Made by a program: the position numbers and the translations under genes. DNA of 64,000 nt from an uncultured Pelagibacteraceae bacterium (GTDB taxonomy: Bacteria > Pseudomonadota > Alphaproteobacteria > Pelagibacterales > Pelagibacteraceae), in the NCBI GenBank assembly GCA_902566315.1, contig CACFIL010000004.1, forward strand, positions 1 to 64,000. The letters are read 5' to 3'. Of this stretch, positions 44,163 through 54,258 are shown in pieces. The notes under the pieces were generated by a model. It was given only the letters and a program-made list of their open reading frames with translations, had not been told where the DNA came from and searched no databases. Within the stretch, counting starts at the first letter, position 1; the number at the start of each line of letters is the position of its first letter.

Positions 44163-45325
44163 TTGGACAGGTATTTATTCACATAAATATTTACTCTATC
44201 TACCATAGTTTTAATATCATTTATATTTCTTGGCTTAGTAGAATAATATTTAGTAAAATAAGGTTTTTTTAATAATTTTATCATTATTGATTGGAGTGAA
44301 AAATAAGAAATTTTATATTCTAGGTATTTTTTAACAAGCGCGTCATTTAAAGAAACTAAGATAATTTCTAAATATGTATTATTAAATTTATAATTCAATA
44401 TCGCTAACAAAGGAAATTTTTTGATATCAGGTTTAATAAAATTTATACCGTTCAAAATTTCATATTTAAATTTATTTTTTGGATGATTGTAAGTTTTATC
44501 ATTAGGATACATAGCATTTGCAATTGGTATAGACATGCTAGTGTCATGCGCCAAGAGTTTTGTCAATCCATTATTGAAATTAATTATTGCATGCAAATAT
44601 GATTTTGGATGAATTAAAATTTCAATTTGTTTTATATTTAATTCAAATATTTTGGTAGCTTCTATTACTTCAAAAATTTTATTCATCATAGTTGCTGAGT
44701 CAATAGAAATTTTTTTACCCATTTTCCAATTTGGATGTCTCAAGGCATATTTTGGATTAATATTTTTAATTTTATTTATTTTAGAATTTAAGAATGGACC
44801 TCCAGAGGCAGTCAAATAAATTTTGTTTATATTTTTATTTTTTACATTTTTCAGCAATGACCATATAGAAAAATGCTCAGAGTCTAATGGAATAAATCCT
44901 GTTTTATTTTTGAATAATTCTTGTTTTAAAAAATTCCAACCGCATATAATAGACTCTTTGTTTGCAATTGCTAAATTACTTGAGTATTTTATTATATTTA
45001 AAGATGGCTCTAGACCATCTATTCCTGAGATTGCATTTATAGTTATGTGTGATTTTTTTTTGTTGATTTTAAATACATCAACAATTGATGAAAAAACATT
45101 AATTTTTTTTAATTTGAATTTTTTAATATTTTTTACATATTCATCTTTATTAAAAATTACTACATCATCAACTTTAAACTGTATTGCTTGCTTATATAAT
45201 TTATCAACATTAGAGTAGGTTGTTAATAATTTTACTCTAAAATTTTTTTTATCTTTTTTTATAATATTTAGTGTTGTCTGACCAATAGAGCCTGTAGATC
45301 CTAGTAAAAAAATGTTTTTTCTCAT
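44159..45325 (-). CDS. dxr: 1-deoxy-D-xylulose 5-phosphate reductoisomerase
   Basis: 388-residue MEP-pathway enzyme making MEP with NADPH. The Rossmann start LLGSTGSIGQTTLNII, LAIANKESIICGW, PLDSEHFSIW, TASGGPFLN, RHPNWKMGKKISIDSATMMNK and EVIEATKIFEL are all standard. Supplies IspD/F (ispDF in this window). It starts 1 base after the cdsA stop. Confidence 0.97.
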   Translation of the reverse strand: MRKNIFLLGSTGSIGQTTLNIIKKDKKNFRVKLLTTYSNVDKLYKQAIQFKVDDVVIFNKDEYVKNIKKFKLKKINVFSSIVDVFKINKKKSHITINAISGIDGLEPSLNIIKYSSNLAIANKESIICGWNFLKQELFKNKTGFIPLDSEHFSIWSLLKNVKNKNINKIYLTASGGPFLNSKINKIKNINPKYALRHPNWKMGKKISIDSATMMNKIFEVIEATKIFELNIKQIEILIHPKSYLHAIINFNNGLTKLLAHDTSMSIPIANAMYPNDKTYNHPKNKFKYEILNGINFIKPDIKKFPLLAILNYKFNNTYLEIILVSLNDALVKKYLEYKISYFSLQSIMIKLLKKPYFTKYYSTKPRNINDIKTMVDRVNIYVNKYLSK

Positions 45326-45979
45326 TTAAAAAGAAATCAAAAATATACCCACTGGTACTGCAAACAATATTCCATCAATTCTATCTAAAATACCACCGTG
45401 TCCTGGTAATATTGATCCTGTATCTTTTAATTTAGCTTTTCTTTTTAAAAATGAAATCATTAAATCTCCGAACTGTGAAATTAATGAAATTATAATAATA
45501 AAAATAAAAATGTTTATTTCTAATGTTAAAAAATTCATTAGATGATAATAAAACAAATACCCAAATAATAATGAAAATATTAAGGATCCAAGCATACCGG
45601 AGTAAGTTTTGTTAGGACTAATTTTAGTTAATTTTTTACCACCAATTAATTTACCACAAATAAATCCTCCTACATCTGTTAGTATACAGATTAATAACAA
45701 AAAAATTATTGTCGTAATTTGAGTGTTCTGAGACGAGCCAAAATATAGCCAAATAATTATTGAAAACAAAGACAAATAAGTAACAGAAAATATATTTGAA
45801 AATAATATAAGGAGTAATTTTTGTTTAAATATTTTTTTAAATAGACGACTAAACTCATTTATAGACATAAAATTTATTAATAATAGCGATAAGAACAATA
45901 TATATGAATTCTTAATACAGAAATATATAACTAATAATAATGCGAAAGATGTCATAATTCTTTTTGAAATATAATTCAT
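45326..45979 (-). CDS. cdsA: Phosphatidate cytidylyltransferase
   Basis: 217-residue inner-membrane enzyme making CDP-diacylglycerol from phosphatidic acid and CTP. About six helices are visible. The C-terminal signature reads SQFGDLMISFLKRKAKLKDTG, then LPGHGGILDRIDG. It is shorter than the E. coli enzyme (285) but like alphaproteobacterial forms. It overlaps uppS by 4 bases. Confidence 0.93.
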   Translation of the reverse strand: MNYISKRIMTSFALLLVIYFCIKNSYILFLSLLLINFMSINEFSRLFKKIFKQKLLLILFSNIFSVTYLSLFSIIIWLYFGSSQNTQITTIIFLLLICILTDVGGFICGKLIGGKKLTKISPNKTYSGMLGSLIFSLLFGYLFYYHLMNFLTLEINIFIFIIIISLISQFGDLMISFLKRKAKLKDTGSILPGHGGILDRIDGILFAVPVGIFLISF

Positions 45980-46656
45980 TTTATTGCTCCAAAGTTACGT
46001 CTTACTTTTGCAAAATTTAAGATTATTTTTTTGAAATCTTGTTTTTTAAAATCAGGCCAAAGCTTTTTTTCAAAGTATAGTTCTGTATAGGATGATTGCC
46101 AAAGAAGAAAATTACTTAATCTTTTTCTATCTCCGGTTCTTATTAATATTTCCGGATCTGGTATATTTGCAGTATATAAATGATTATTAATATTTTTACT
46201 ATTAATCCTCAATGATAATTTTTGTAGTTTTTTAACTGTATTTATTATCTCCTCTTTGGATCCATAATTTAAAGCAATATTGATTTGGATTCTGTTGTTA
46301 TGTTTAGTTAATTTTTCAGCTTCTCTTAATTTCATCTTTAAAGAAACTGGGAATTTATTAATATTTCCTAAAATTTTTAATTTTATTTTTTTTTCAATAA
46401 GATTTTCTAATTCATTATTTATATAATTTTTTAATAAACTTATAAGAAAAGTGATTTCCTTTTTTGGTCTTTTCCAATTTTCAGTAGAAAATGTATATAA
46501 AGTTAAATACTTAATTTTTAGTGATATAGCTTCATTTATAATATTTTCTAAAGTTTTTACGCCAATTGAATGACCATAATTTCTTGATTTCTTTTTTTTT
46601 AATCCCCATCTTCCGTTGCCATCCATTATGATAGCTACATGTTTTGGAGCGTTCAT
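45976..46656 (-). CDS. uppS: Undecaprenyl diphosphate synthase
   Basis: 226-residue cis-prenyltransferase making the C55 lipid carrier for peptidoglycan and LPS. N-terminal motif HVAIIMDGNGRWG (catalytic Asp), then TLYTFSTENWKRP, INIALNYGSKEEII, and DPEILIRTGDRKRLSNFLLWQ, then ELYF. It overlaps frr and cdsA by 4 bases each. Confidence 0.96.
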   Translation of the reverse strand: MNAPKHVAIIMDGNGRWGLKKKKSRNYGHSIGVKTLENIINEAISLKIKYLTLYTFSTENWKRPKKEITFLISLLKNYINNELENLIEKKIKLKILGNINKFPVSLKMKLREAEKLTKHNNRIQINIALNYGSKEEIINTVKKLQKLSLRINSKNINNHLYTANIPDPEILIRTGDRKRLSNFLLWQSSYTELYFEKKLWPDFKKQDFKKIILNFAKVRRNFGAIK

Positions 46657-47207
46657 ATTGTCATAATTTCTTTTTCTTTTACCAATATACGCTCATCTAT
46701 TATTTTAATTTGATTATCCGTATATTCCTGAATAATTTTTTCTTTTTTTTTTAAATCATCTTCAGAGATTTTTTTATCTTTTAATAATTTTTTTAATTCA
46801 TCGTTTGCTTCTCTTCTGATATTTCTAACTGAAACTTTGCATTTCTCTCCCATAGATCTTATTATTTTTTTTATTTCTGATCTTCTCTCCTCACTAAGAT
46901 CTGGAATTGGCAATCTGATTAACTGACCATCAACTTGTGGATTTAAACCTAATTCAGATTTCTTGATTGCTGAGTCAATTTGAGCAACATTATTTACATC
47001 CCAAACTTGAATATTTATTGTTCTTGGCTCAGGAGTTGTTATACTTCCCAATTGGTTAATTGGCATTTTTTGCCCATATATATCAACTTTTACAATGTCA
47101 AGCATTCCAGCATTTGCTCTTCCTGTTCTCAAAGACGCCAATTCCTGCTGAAAAACATCGTATGTCTTTGACATTTTGTTATTGTATTTTGTCTCTTCAA
47201 ACATCAC
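46653..47207 (-). CDS. frr: Ribosome recycling factor
   Basis: 184-residue two-domain RRF that splits post-termination ribosomes with EF-G. Motifs are [49 protein letters not shown] and [16 protein letters not shown]. It overlaps tsf by 4 bases (ATGA). In most bacteria pyrH (UMP kinase) lies between tsf and frr; here nothing does. Confidence 0.97.
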   Translation of the reverse strand: MMFEETKYNNKMSKTYDVFQQELASLRTGRANAGMLDIVKVDIYGQKMPINQLGSITTPEPRTINIQVWDVNNVAQIDSAIKKSELGLNPQVDGQLIRLPIPDLSEERRSEIKKIIRSMGEKCKVSVRNIRREANDELKKLLKDKKISEDDLKKKEKIIQEYTDNQIKIIDERILVKEKEIMTI

Positions 47208-48055
47208 TCACCTATTTTTAGTCTTATAAATTTATTAATATTTAAGTCAGTTAAGTCTAAATTTTTTATTACATCTTTTACTTTAAATTTAGGTTCCATT
47301 ACCCAATCTTGTGTCATCAAACTATTATCTTCTTTGAATTTGTTAATTTTACCCATGCTTATTTTTTTTGCAATTTCGTCTGGTTTTCCAGAGTTTTTAA
47401 GCTCTTCTGCTATCAAGTTTACTTCTTTATCAATTAATTCTTGATTAATATCATTTGTATTAATTGCTATTGGGCTAGATGCTGCTATATGCATTGATAA
47501 TTGTTTTCCAAAGAGATCTACTTTATCAGATTTTTCTATAGTCTTTAATGATAGAATTACTACCAATTTTGATACATTGTCTTTAACAACTGAGTGCTGA
47601 TAAACAAAGTTCCTTGAGTTTTCTTCAGCAAAAGTTTTGGATCTTCCAATTGTAATTTTTTCACCAATTTTTGCGATTAAAGCAACCAAATTATCTTCTA
47701 CCGTTTTACTATTTTTCATATTAGTCTTTTTGAGTTCTTCAATATCTGATGAATGAGTATTATTTAATTCACTTAATTCTTTCACAAATTCAATAAAATC
47801 GTCATTTTTTGCTACAAAGTCGGTTTCACAATTTACTTCAATTAAAGACATTTTTTTTTCATCACCAGAAAATACAACCACACCTTCAGTTGCATCGCGA
47901 TCCATTTTTTTTGTTGCTTTTGCTATACCTTTTACTCTTAAAATTTCTGCAGCTTTATCTAAATCACCATTTGATTCTTTTAAAGCAGAGTTACAATCTT
48001 TAAAACCAGCGCCTGTTGATTTTCTTAATTTTTTTACTTTTTCTATGTCGCTCAT
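47204..48055 (-). CDS. tsf: Elongation factor Ts
   Basis: 283-residue guanine-nucleotide exchange factor for EF-Tu. N-terminal UBA-like domain: [34 protein letters not shown]. The contact motif [10 protein letters not shown] follows near residue 80. Two dimerisation subdomains and a C-terminal module complete the protein. It follows rpsB by 26 bases, presumably cotranscribed from the rpsB promoter. Confidence 0.97.
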   Translation of the reverse strand: MSDIEKVKKLRKSTGAGFKDCNSALKESNGDLDKAAEILRVKGIAKATKKMDRDATEGVVVFSGDEKKMSLIEVNCETDFVAKNDDFIEFVKELSELNNTHSSDIEELKKTNMKNSKTVEDNLVALIAKIGEKITIGRSKTFAEENSRNFVYQHSVVKDNVSKLVVILSLKTIEKSDKVDLFGKQLSMHIAASSPIAINTNDINQELIDKEVNLIAEELKNSGKPDEIAKKISMGKINKFKEDNSLMTQDWVMEPKFKVKDVIKNLDLTDLNINKFIRLKIGE

Positions 48056-48081
48056 TTTTATAACTGAAATATTTTACAGAT

Positions 48082-48855
48082 TTAATTTAATTTATTGTCT
48101 GCTGCTTCATGATTGGAAACTTCAGAACTTTGATTATCTAATTTTTTATCTTCTTTAATAATTTCTGGCGAATCTTTTTTTGCATTTAAAATAGTCTCCT
48201 TTAATAATGAGCAATATAAATCTATAGATCTTCTAGCATCATCATTTCCAGGAATTGGAAAATCGATACCGTCTGGATTAGAATTTGTGTCCAATACCGC
48301 AACAATTGGTATACCTAGTTTTATTGATTCCTTTATAGCTAATGATTCATAATTAGTATCAATTATAAATACTAGATCAGGTACCTTCTTCATAGACGAA
48401 ATTCCCCCTAATGATCTTTGTAACTTATCTCTTTGACCACTCATTTTTAGCAATTCCTTTTTAGTAAAACCTCTATTTTCAGATTTTAAATCAGATTCTA
48501 TTTTATCAAGTTTTTTAATTGAATTCGATATTGTTCCCCAATTGGTAAGCATTCCTCCTAACCATCTATAGTTAACAAAATATTGATCTGTTTCGTTAGC
48601 TAATTCGGCTATGGCTTCAGATGCTTGTTTTTTGGTTGATATAAATAAGATCTTTCCACCAGATAAAATTGTTGAATAAACCTTTTCTAATGCAACTTTT
48701 GTTAATTCGAGAGTTTGGGTTAAATCTATTATGTGAATTGAGTCTCTCTTTCCAAAAATGAATTTTTTCATTTTTGGATTCCATCTTAAGGTCTTGTGAC
48801 CAAGATGAACGCCAGCTTCTAATAATTGTTCGATTGTTAAATTTGGTATTTTCAT
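48082..48855 (-). CDS. rpsB: 30S ribosomal protein S2
   Basis: 257 residues. Motifs are LLEAGVHLGHKTLRWNPKM, IHIIDLTQTL, FVNYRWLGGMLTNW, DLVFIIDTNYESLAIKES and GIPIVAVLDTNSNPDGIDFPIPGNDDARRSI. The C-terminal tail (about 230-257) is charged and poorly conserved. It is preceded by a leader with conserved-type pseudoknot structure, suggesting autoregulation. Confidence 0.98.
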   Translation of the reverse strand: MKIPNLTIEQLLEAGVHLGHKTLRWNPKMKKFIFGKRDSIHIIDLTQTLELTKVALEKVYSTILSGGKILFISTKKQASEAIAELANETDQYFVNYRWLGGMLTNWGTISNSIKKLDKIESDLKSENRGFTKKELLKMSGQRDKLQRSLGGISSMKKVPDLVFIIDTNYESLAIKESIKLGIPIVAVLDTNSNPDGIDFPIPGNDDARRSIDLYCSLLKETILNAKKDSPEIIKEDKKLDNQSSEVSNHEAADNKLN

Positions 48856-48860
48856 ATTTT

Positions 48861-48926
48861 TTCCCGGTTATGCCACCACAATTACTGCCTAAAAAGGACC
48901 GGAGGTATAAAACCAGAAATTGTGTG
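48861..48926 (-). ncRNA. rpsB leader RNA with H-type pseudoknot
   Basis: In the transcript, CACAAT (48924-48919) pairs with ATTGTG (48882-48877). CCGGT in the loop (48902-48898) pairs with ACCGG downstream (48868-48864), giving an H-type pseudoknot that ends just before the ribosome-binding region. A small CCT/AGG hairpin (48888-48897) lies within. A structured rpsB leader is known in alphaproteobacteria and was reported from Pelagibacter; this looks like it. Binding of S2 to its own leader is the likely mechanism. It is clearly less AT-rich than the sequence around it. Confidence 0.8.
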
Positions 48927-48950
48927 CGTATTAATTTAACGAACTAATTA

Positions 48951-48979
48951 CAAAAAAAAGAAAAAAAAACAAGTGTTTT
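48951..48979 (-). terminator. Probable terminator after dnaE
   Basis: Directly after the dnaE stop the minus strand has a 5-bp hairpin AAAAC/GTTTT with a 4-base loop, followed by a run of 17 U's interrupted by one C. The stem is weak but the U-tract is exceptional. It would separate the nuo-dnaE transcript from rpsB. Confidence 0.5.
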
Positions 48980-51900
48980 TTAAATAATTTCAATATATTT
49001 ATTATTTCGCAACAAATTAAGCATTTTGTGGTCAATTTTTCTGCTTTCTTTCAATTGGAAAGACATCTTTTTTTTGTCAATCTCAAGATCAATCTTTACT
49101 TTTGTATTTCCAGTTTCTAATTTAAATTTGTTTATTTTTTGGATATTTTCAAGATTTTGAATTTTGAATGTAACTTCTTCAATAGGTTTGTCAATAACCT
49201 CTTTCATGGAAATAATTTTCCTTATATTAATTTTTTTTTGAGATCTATTTTCATCGATATAATTTTTTACCAAAGTTATCATAATAGAATTTCCTTCTAC
49301 AAGTATTTCTCTATTCATTTCAAAAATATCTGAAAAAACAAATAACTCAAAAACACCTGAGAGATCAGAGAATTTAATTATTGCATATGCAGCGCCTTTC
49401 TGGGTTTTTTTTTCTTGAACTTTAAGAATTGTACTTGCAATATTTGAGCTAAGTAAACTTTCTTTTAAACTGAATTCCTCATAATCAATAATATCATATT
49501 GTTTAAAAAGAGATTTATATTGGTTTAGCGGATGATCTGAAATAAAGAAACCTAAAGTTTCAAACTCTTTAGCAAGTTTAATATCAACACTCCAATCTTC
49601 AATTTTTTCTATATAAGCTTCATCATCATCTTCTTTAAATAAATCTATTTGATTAGCTGAATTATTTTCAAATATATTTTTTGATTTTAAAATGATGTTT
49701 GGTATTGAGCTATATAATGATTGTCTGTTACTATATAAATTATCAAATGCTCCTGCCTTAACCAAACCCTCTAATTGTAATTTATTTATATCTTTGGGAT
49801 TAACACGGTTTATGAAATCTGTTAAATCTTTATATTCTCCATTAGTTACTCTTTCATGGACAATTTTAGAGATAGCATCAAAACCTACACTTTTAATTGC
49901 GCCTAATGCGTAAAGAAAATTTTTTCCATCAGATGAAAAATCCGCGTAACATTTATTTATATCTGGGCGTATTATATTTATATTTAATCTTTTAAGTTCC
50001 TCGTAAAACTCACTTAATTTTTTTTGGTTGGAAAGTTCCATTGACATAGAAGCTGCAAAAAACTCATGTGGAAAGTATGTTTTTAAAAATGCAGTTTGAT
50101 AAGCTATAATTGCATATGCTGCTGCATGACTTTTGTTAAATCCATATTCAGCAAACGGTTCAATTTTTAAAAAAATTCCAGCTGCAACATCTTTACTAAT
50201 CCCATTTTTATGTGCACCATGTATGAATCTTTCCTTTTGTTTTTCAAGTTCAGCTCTTTTTTTTTTACCCATTGCTCTTCTTAGTATATCCGCTTCACCT
50301 GCTGTAAATCTTGATAATACTTGTGCAATTTGCATAACTTGTTCTTGGTAAATAATTACACCATAAGTAGGTTTTAAAATTTCCACTAATTTTGGATGTA
50401 AATAATCGGGTTGTCTTTTTCCATGTTTGCAATCATTATAAATAGAAATATTACTCATTGGTCCTGGTCTGTATAATGCAACTAATGCAATTATATCCTC
50501 CAAATGATTTGGTTTCATATTGATTAAAGCATCTTTCATACCAGAGCTCTCTAGTTGAAATAACCCAACAGTTTTACCACTTGACAAAAGATCGAAAACT
50601 TTTTGATCTTCATAATTAATGTTTTCAATTTTGAAATTTGGATTTTTTTTGTTTACAAGCTTTTGGGTTTTATTGATCACACTTAATGTTTTTAAACCTA
50701 AAAAATCGAATTTTACTAAGCCAGCATTTTCTGCAGAATACATATCAAACTGTGTAGATGGAAGAAGTAAATCAGTGGATGGGTCTTTGTATAGAGGGAC
50801 AGTCTCAGTTAATTTTTTATCAGCTATAACAACGCCTGCTGCATGTGTTGCAACATTTCTATTTAATCCCTCAAGTTTTAAAGATAAATCTACCAAACGC
50901 TTAACTCTTTTATCTTCATGAATTAATTTTTGTAGTCTTGGCTCTACATTGATGCTTTCTTGTAGAGTTAATGGTCTGGATGGATCAAATGGTATCATTT
51001 TACAAATGCTATCTATAAAACCATATGGCAATCCTAACACACGTCCAACATCTCTAATTACCATCCTAGCTTTAAGTTTTCCAAATGTTATAATATGGGC
51101 AACGCTATCTTTATATTTAGTTGTTAAATATTTGAAAACCTGGTCTCTTTTTTCTTCACAAAAATCTATATCAAAGTCAGGCATAGAAATTCTATCTGGG
51201 TTTAAAAATCTTTCAAAAATTAAGTTAAATTTTAGTGGATCAATATCTGTTATAGATAAACACCAGGCAACTAACGAACCTGCTCCTGATCCTCTTCCAG
51301 GACCAACTGGTATATTATTATTTTTTGCCCACTTTATATAATCTGATACAATTAAAAAATATCCTGAATAATTCATTTCAGTTATAATTTTAATTTCATG
51401 ATTTAATCTCTCTTTATAGGTATTTTTAATTTTTTTATTATTTGATATTTTTTTTATTAACTCAGAATCGCTATTGAATTTTTCTTCCAACCCTTTTAAA
51501 GAGTCATCCTTTAACTTATCATCAATACTAAATGTATCTGTAATTATGTTAGGCAGTATGGGTCTTGAGGGAACTGGTCTAAAATTACATCTAAATGGTA
51601 AATTATAATTGTTTTCTAATGCTTCTGGTAGATCTTTAAAAATCGCATTCATTTCTGATGATGATTTTAAATAATGATTATTAGATAGTTTTAATCTTTT
51701 TTGATCATTTATGTAAGTTTTTTGACCAATGCACATTAAAGCGTCATGAGCTTCATGCATTTCTTTATCTAAGTAATAAACCTCATTAGTAGCTATGATT
51801 GGTATTTTAAATTTTTTTGAAAGATTGAGGTTAAAAATTTCAAATTCTTTTTCATTTTCATCACCATGTCTTTGAATTTCTAAATAGAAGTTTTCTTTAA

Positions 51901-52384
51901 ATTTATAATTTAATATTGTTGTAAGCTCATCTAATTCTTCAAATAATCCTTTAATAAAAATATTGCCAATCAAATTATTTACTGATCCAGATAGAACAAT
52001 TATACCCTCACTATGTTGTACTAAGTCATCAATCAAGCAATGTGGTTTATCGTTATTGATATTTTCCAAAAAAGCTTTAGATGAAAGCTCTATTATATTT
52101 TTATAACCAACATAATTTTTTGCAATAAGTGGAATAACTCCATAAGTATTTTTAAATTTAAATTGGATTTGACATCCTATAATTGGTTGTGTTCCTACAG
52201 ATGAAATATTTTCAGAAAACTCTAATGCACCTGATAAATTATAAGTATCACTTAAACCCACTGACTGTATCTTATTTTTCTTACAATACTCTTTAAGATT
52301 TTCGATTTTTAATGCACCTTCACAAATAGAATATTGAGAGTGAATTTTAATTTGATTAAAAGATTTTTTTTCAGGTTTTAGCAT
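48980..52384 (-). CDS. dnaE: DNA polymerase III alpha subunit
   Basis: About 1134 residues from the ATG at 52384; an in-frame ATG at 52408 is possible and lies further inside lolD. N-terminal PHP domain (IHSQYSICEGALKIENL; GLSDTYNLSGALEFS) lacks some metal ligands, so proofreading there is unlikely. The polymerase core has GPGRGSGAGSLVAW and the catalytic aspartates in PDFDIDFCEEKR, then LYRPGPMSNISIYNDCKHG and GFNKSHAAAYA. A helix-hairpin-helix and an OB domain (SDLSGVFELFVFSD) follow. It replicates the chromosome. It overlaps lolD by about 14 bases. Confidence 0.96.
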   Translation of the reverse strand: MLKPEKKSFNQIKIHSQYSICEGALKIENLKEYCKKNKIQSVGLSDTYNLSGALEFSENISSVGTQPIIGCQIQFKFKNTYGVIPLIAKNYVGYKNIIELSSKAFLENINNDKPHCLIDDLVQHSEGIIVLSGSVNNLIGNIFIKGLFEELDELTTILNYKFKENFYLEIQRHGDENEKEFEIFNLNLSKKFKIPIIATNEVYYLDKEMHEAHDALMCIGQKTYINDQKRLKLSNNHYLKSSSEMNAIFKDLPEALENNYNLPFRCNFRPVPSRPILPNIITDTFSIDDKLKDDSLKGLEEKFNSDSELIKKISNNKKIKNTYKERLNHEIKIITEMNYSGYFLIVSDYIKWAKNNNIPVGPGRGSGAGSLVAWCLSITDIDPLKFNLIFERFLNPDRISMPDFDIDFCEEKRDQVFKYLTTKYKDSVAHIITFGKLKARMVIRDVGRVLGLPYGFIDSICKMIPFDPSRPLTLQESINVEPRLQKLIHEDKRVKRLVDLSLKLEGLNRNVATHAAGVVIADKKLTETVPLYKDPSTDLLLPSTQFDMYSAENAGLVKFDFLGLKTLSVINKTQKLVNKKNPNFKIENINYEDQKVFDLLSSGKTVGLFQLESSGMKDALINMKPNHLEDIIALVALYRPGPMSNISIYNDCKHGKRQPDYLHPKLVEILKPTYGVIIYQEQVMQIAQVLSRFTAGEADILRRAMGKKKRAELEKQKERFIHGAHKNGISKDVAAGIFLKIEPFAEYGFNKSHAAAYAIIAYQTAFLKTYFPHEFFAASMSMELSNQKKLSEFYEELKRLNINIIRPDINKCYADFSSDGKNFLYALGAIKSVGFDAISKIVHERVTNGEYKDLTDFINRVNPKDINKLQLEGLVKAGAFDNLYSNRQSLYSSIPNIILKSKNIFENNSANQIDLFKEDDDEAYIEKIEDWSVDIKLAKEFETLGFFISDHPLNQYKSLFKQYDIIDYEEFSLKESLLSSNIASTILKVQEKKTQKGAAYAIIKFSDLSGVFELFVFSDIFEMNREILVEGNSIMITLVKNYIDENRSQKKINIRKIISMKEVIDKPIEEVTFKIQNLENIQKINKFKLETGNTKVKIDLEIDKKKMSFQLKESRKIDHKMLNLLRNNKYIEII

Positions 52385-53054
52385 CGATGATTTGCATATT
52401 ACCATCATTCATCATAATTTTACAATCCGCCATATTTGCAAAATATCTATTGTGAGTTGCAAAAATGATGATCCTGTTTTTATTTTTTAAATTAAATAAG
52501 ATTTTGAAGATAAGTTTTGCATTGTCAGTGTCTAGACTGCCAGTTGGTTCATCAGCTAATATAATATCAGGATCATTAATTAATGCCCTTGCTATAGCAA
52601 TACGTTGATTTTCACCTCCAGACATTTCATTTGGAAAATGATTTATTCTAGCTGACATACCTAAATTTTTTATTAATTTTTTTGCAAGTTTCACAGACTC
52701 TTGTTTTTTTTTAGATAATAATAAGTTAGGCAAATAAACATTTTCTAAAGCCGTAAAATCCGATAGTAAGTTTTTGTCTTGATAAATAATTCCAATTTTC
52801 TTTGCTCTAATTAAATCATTTTCAACTATATTATTTGGGTTTATTTTATTGCTGCTTATTTCGATTGATCCCGCTGAAGGGTTATCGATAATTGATAATA
52901 AATTGAGCAATGTTGATTTTCCTGATCCTGATGGTCCCATAATAGAGTAAGTTTTCCCAGGTTCAAAGTTAAAAGAAACATCATCTAAAACTTTTGTAGA
53001 TTTACTTTTGTCATATTTTTTTGTGAGATTTTTTATTTTAATATAATTATTCAT
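52371..53054 (-). CDS. lolD: Lipoprotein-releasing ABC transporter ATP-binding protein LolD
   Basis: 227-residue ABC ATPase of the MacB/LolD type. Walker [13 protein letters not shown] (about 38-49), signature MSGGENQRIAIARAL, Walker B IILADEPTGSLD and H-loop ATHNR are present. With LolC it extracts lipoproteins from the inner membrane for LolA. It starts 8 bases inside the lolC end and its end overlaps dnaE. Confidence 0.94.
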   Translation of the reverse strand: MNNYIKIKNLTKKYDKSKSTKVLDDVSFNFEPGKTYSIMGPSGSGKSTLLNLLSIIDNPSAGSIEISSNKINPNNIVENDLIRAKKIGIIYQDKNLLSDFTALENVYLPNLLLSKKKQESVKLAKKLIKNLGMSARINHFPNEMSGGENQRIAIARALINDPDIILADEPTGSLDTDNAKLIFKILFNLKNKNRIIIFATHNRYFANMADCKIMMNDGNMQIIDAKT

Positions 53055-54258
53055 ATTTTAGAGTTTTAGCTGTATCTAAAGAAGATGCTTTCGAAGCTGG
53101 GTATATCGATACTAAAATTGTTGTAATTATTGAACAAAGAGAAATTATTAATATTGAATTTATATTTATTTCAGAAGGCATAGAATTCAACATATAAATA
53201 TCTTCTGGAAAAAGAGAAATACCTAATATATTTGATATAAATTGTCTTATATTTTCTACGTAAATAGAAAAAAGGGTCCCAACAACTACCCCAAATAATG
53301 TCGCTGAGGTTCCTATAAAAAAACCCACTAAAAAGAATATTTTTTTTATCGATTTGTTTGATACTCCAATTGATTTTAGTATGCCTATATCTCTTGTTTT
53401 GTTTTTAACAAAAATTGTAAGTCCAGATATTATATTAAATGCTGCAACAATAATTATCAAAGAAAGAATAATAAACATTACGTTTCTTTCTACTTTCAGA
53501 GCTGAAAATAATGATTTATTCATATCTGACCAAGTATAGACTAGTGCATCTGGAAAAAGAGATATTAAGTTTTTTTTATGAATTTCTATATTTTTTGGAT
53601 CCTTAAAATAAAATTCTATGAACCTATCTTCTGTACTCCTATTAAAAAAACTCTCTAGTGTCTCTAAATTTATATATGCTATATTTTCATTAAAGTCAGA
53701 TAAGCCACTATCAAAAATTGAGACTATCTTAAAGTTTTCTTGTTTCGGAAGAGTGCCTACTAGAGTTTGAATTCCTGCAGGAGACATAATTGTAATAGTA
53801 TCACCAATATCAACATTTAAATTAAAGCTCAATTCTTTACCAACTGAAATATTATTATCATTTAAGTTTTTTGATCCCATAAATTCCTCATTTTTTACTA
53901 TTTGAAGGTTTCTAAAATCACTTTCTAAGTATCCTTTTAAGAAGACTCCCTTAGTAACATCTTTATTCAATATTACTGCTTCTCCATCATTTGAGACTAT
54001 ATTTTTTACCGAATCTAAATCTTGAATATATTTCTTTGATTTTCCTCCCAATTGAACCACTGCATGAGCATTAAAACCTACAATTTTGCTTATTAACTCA
54101 GTTCTAAAACCATTCATTACAGACATAACAATGATTAGGACTGCAACCCCTAAAGAAATACCAATAAACGAAAAGATTGAAATGATATTTAAAAAACCGT
54201 CGTTTTTTCTAGTCTTTAAAAATCTAAATGTAACTTCTTTTTCTAGCTGTGAGATCAA
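53047..54258 (-). CDS. lolC: Lipoprotein-releasing system permease LolC/LolE
   Basis: 403 residues with four membrane helices: one at about 23-47 (IFSFIGISLGVAVLIIVMSVMNGF) and three in the C-terminal FtsX domain (about 265-400). A periplasmic domain lies between. The N-terminal EKEVTFRFLKTRKNDGF block is typical. Only one LolC/E-type gene is present, so it would form a homodimer with LolD, as inferred for many alphaproteobacteria. It overlaps proS by 4 bases. Confidence 0.93.
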   Translation of the reverse strand: MISQLEKEVTFRFLKTRKNDGFLNIISIFSFIGISLGVAVLIIVMSVMNGFRTELISKIVGFNAHAVVQLGGKSKKYIQDLDSVKNIVSNDGEAVILNKDVTKGVFLKGYLESDFRNLQIVKNEEFMGSKNLNDNNISVGKELSFNLNVDIGDTITIMSPAGIQTLVGTLPKQENFKIVSIFDSGLSDFNENIAYINLETLESFFNRSTEDRFIEFYFKDPKNIEIHKKNLISLFPDALVYTWSDMNKSLFSALKVERNVMFIILSLIIIVAAFNIISGLTIFVKNKTRDIGILKSIGVSNKSIKKIFFLVGFFIGTSATLFGVVVGTLFSIYVENIRQFISNILGISLFPEDIYMLNSMPSEININSILIISLCSIITTILVSIYPASKASSLDTAKTLKYE

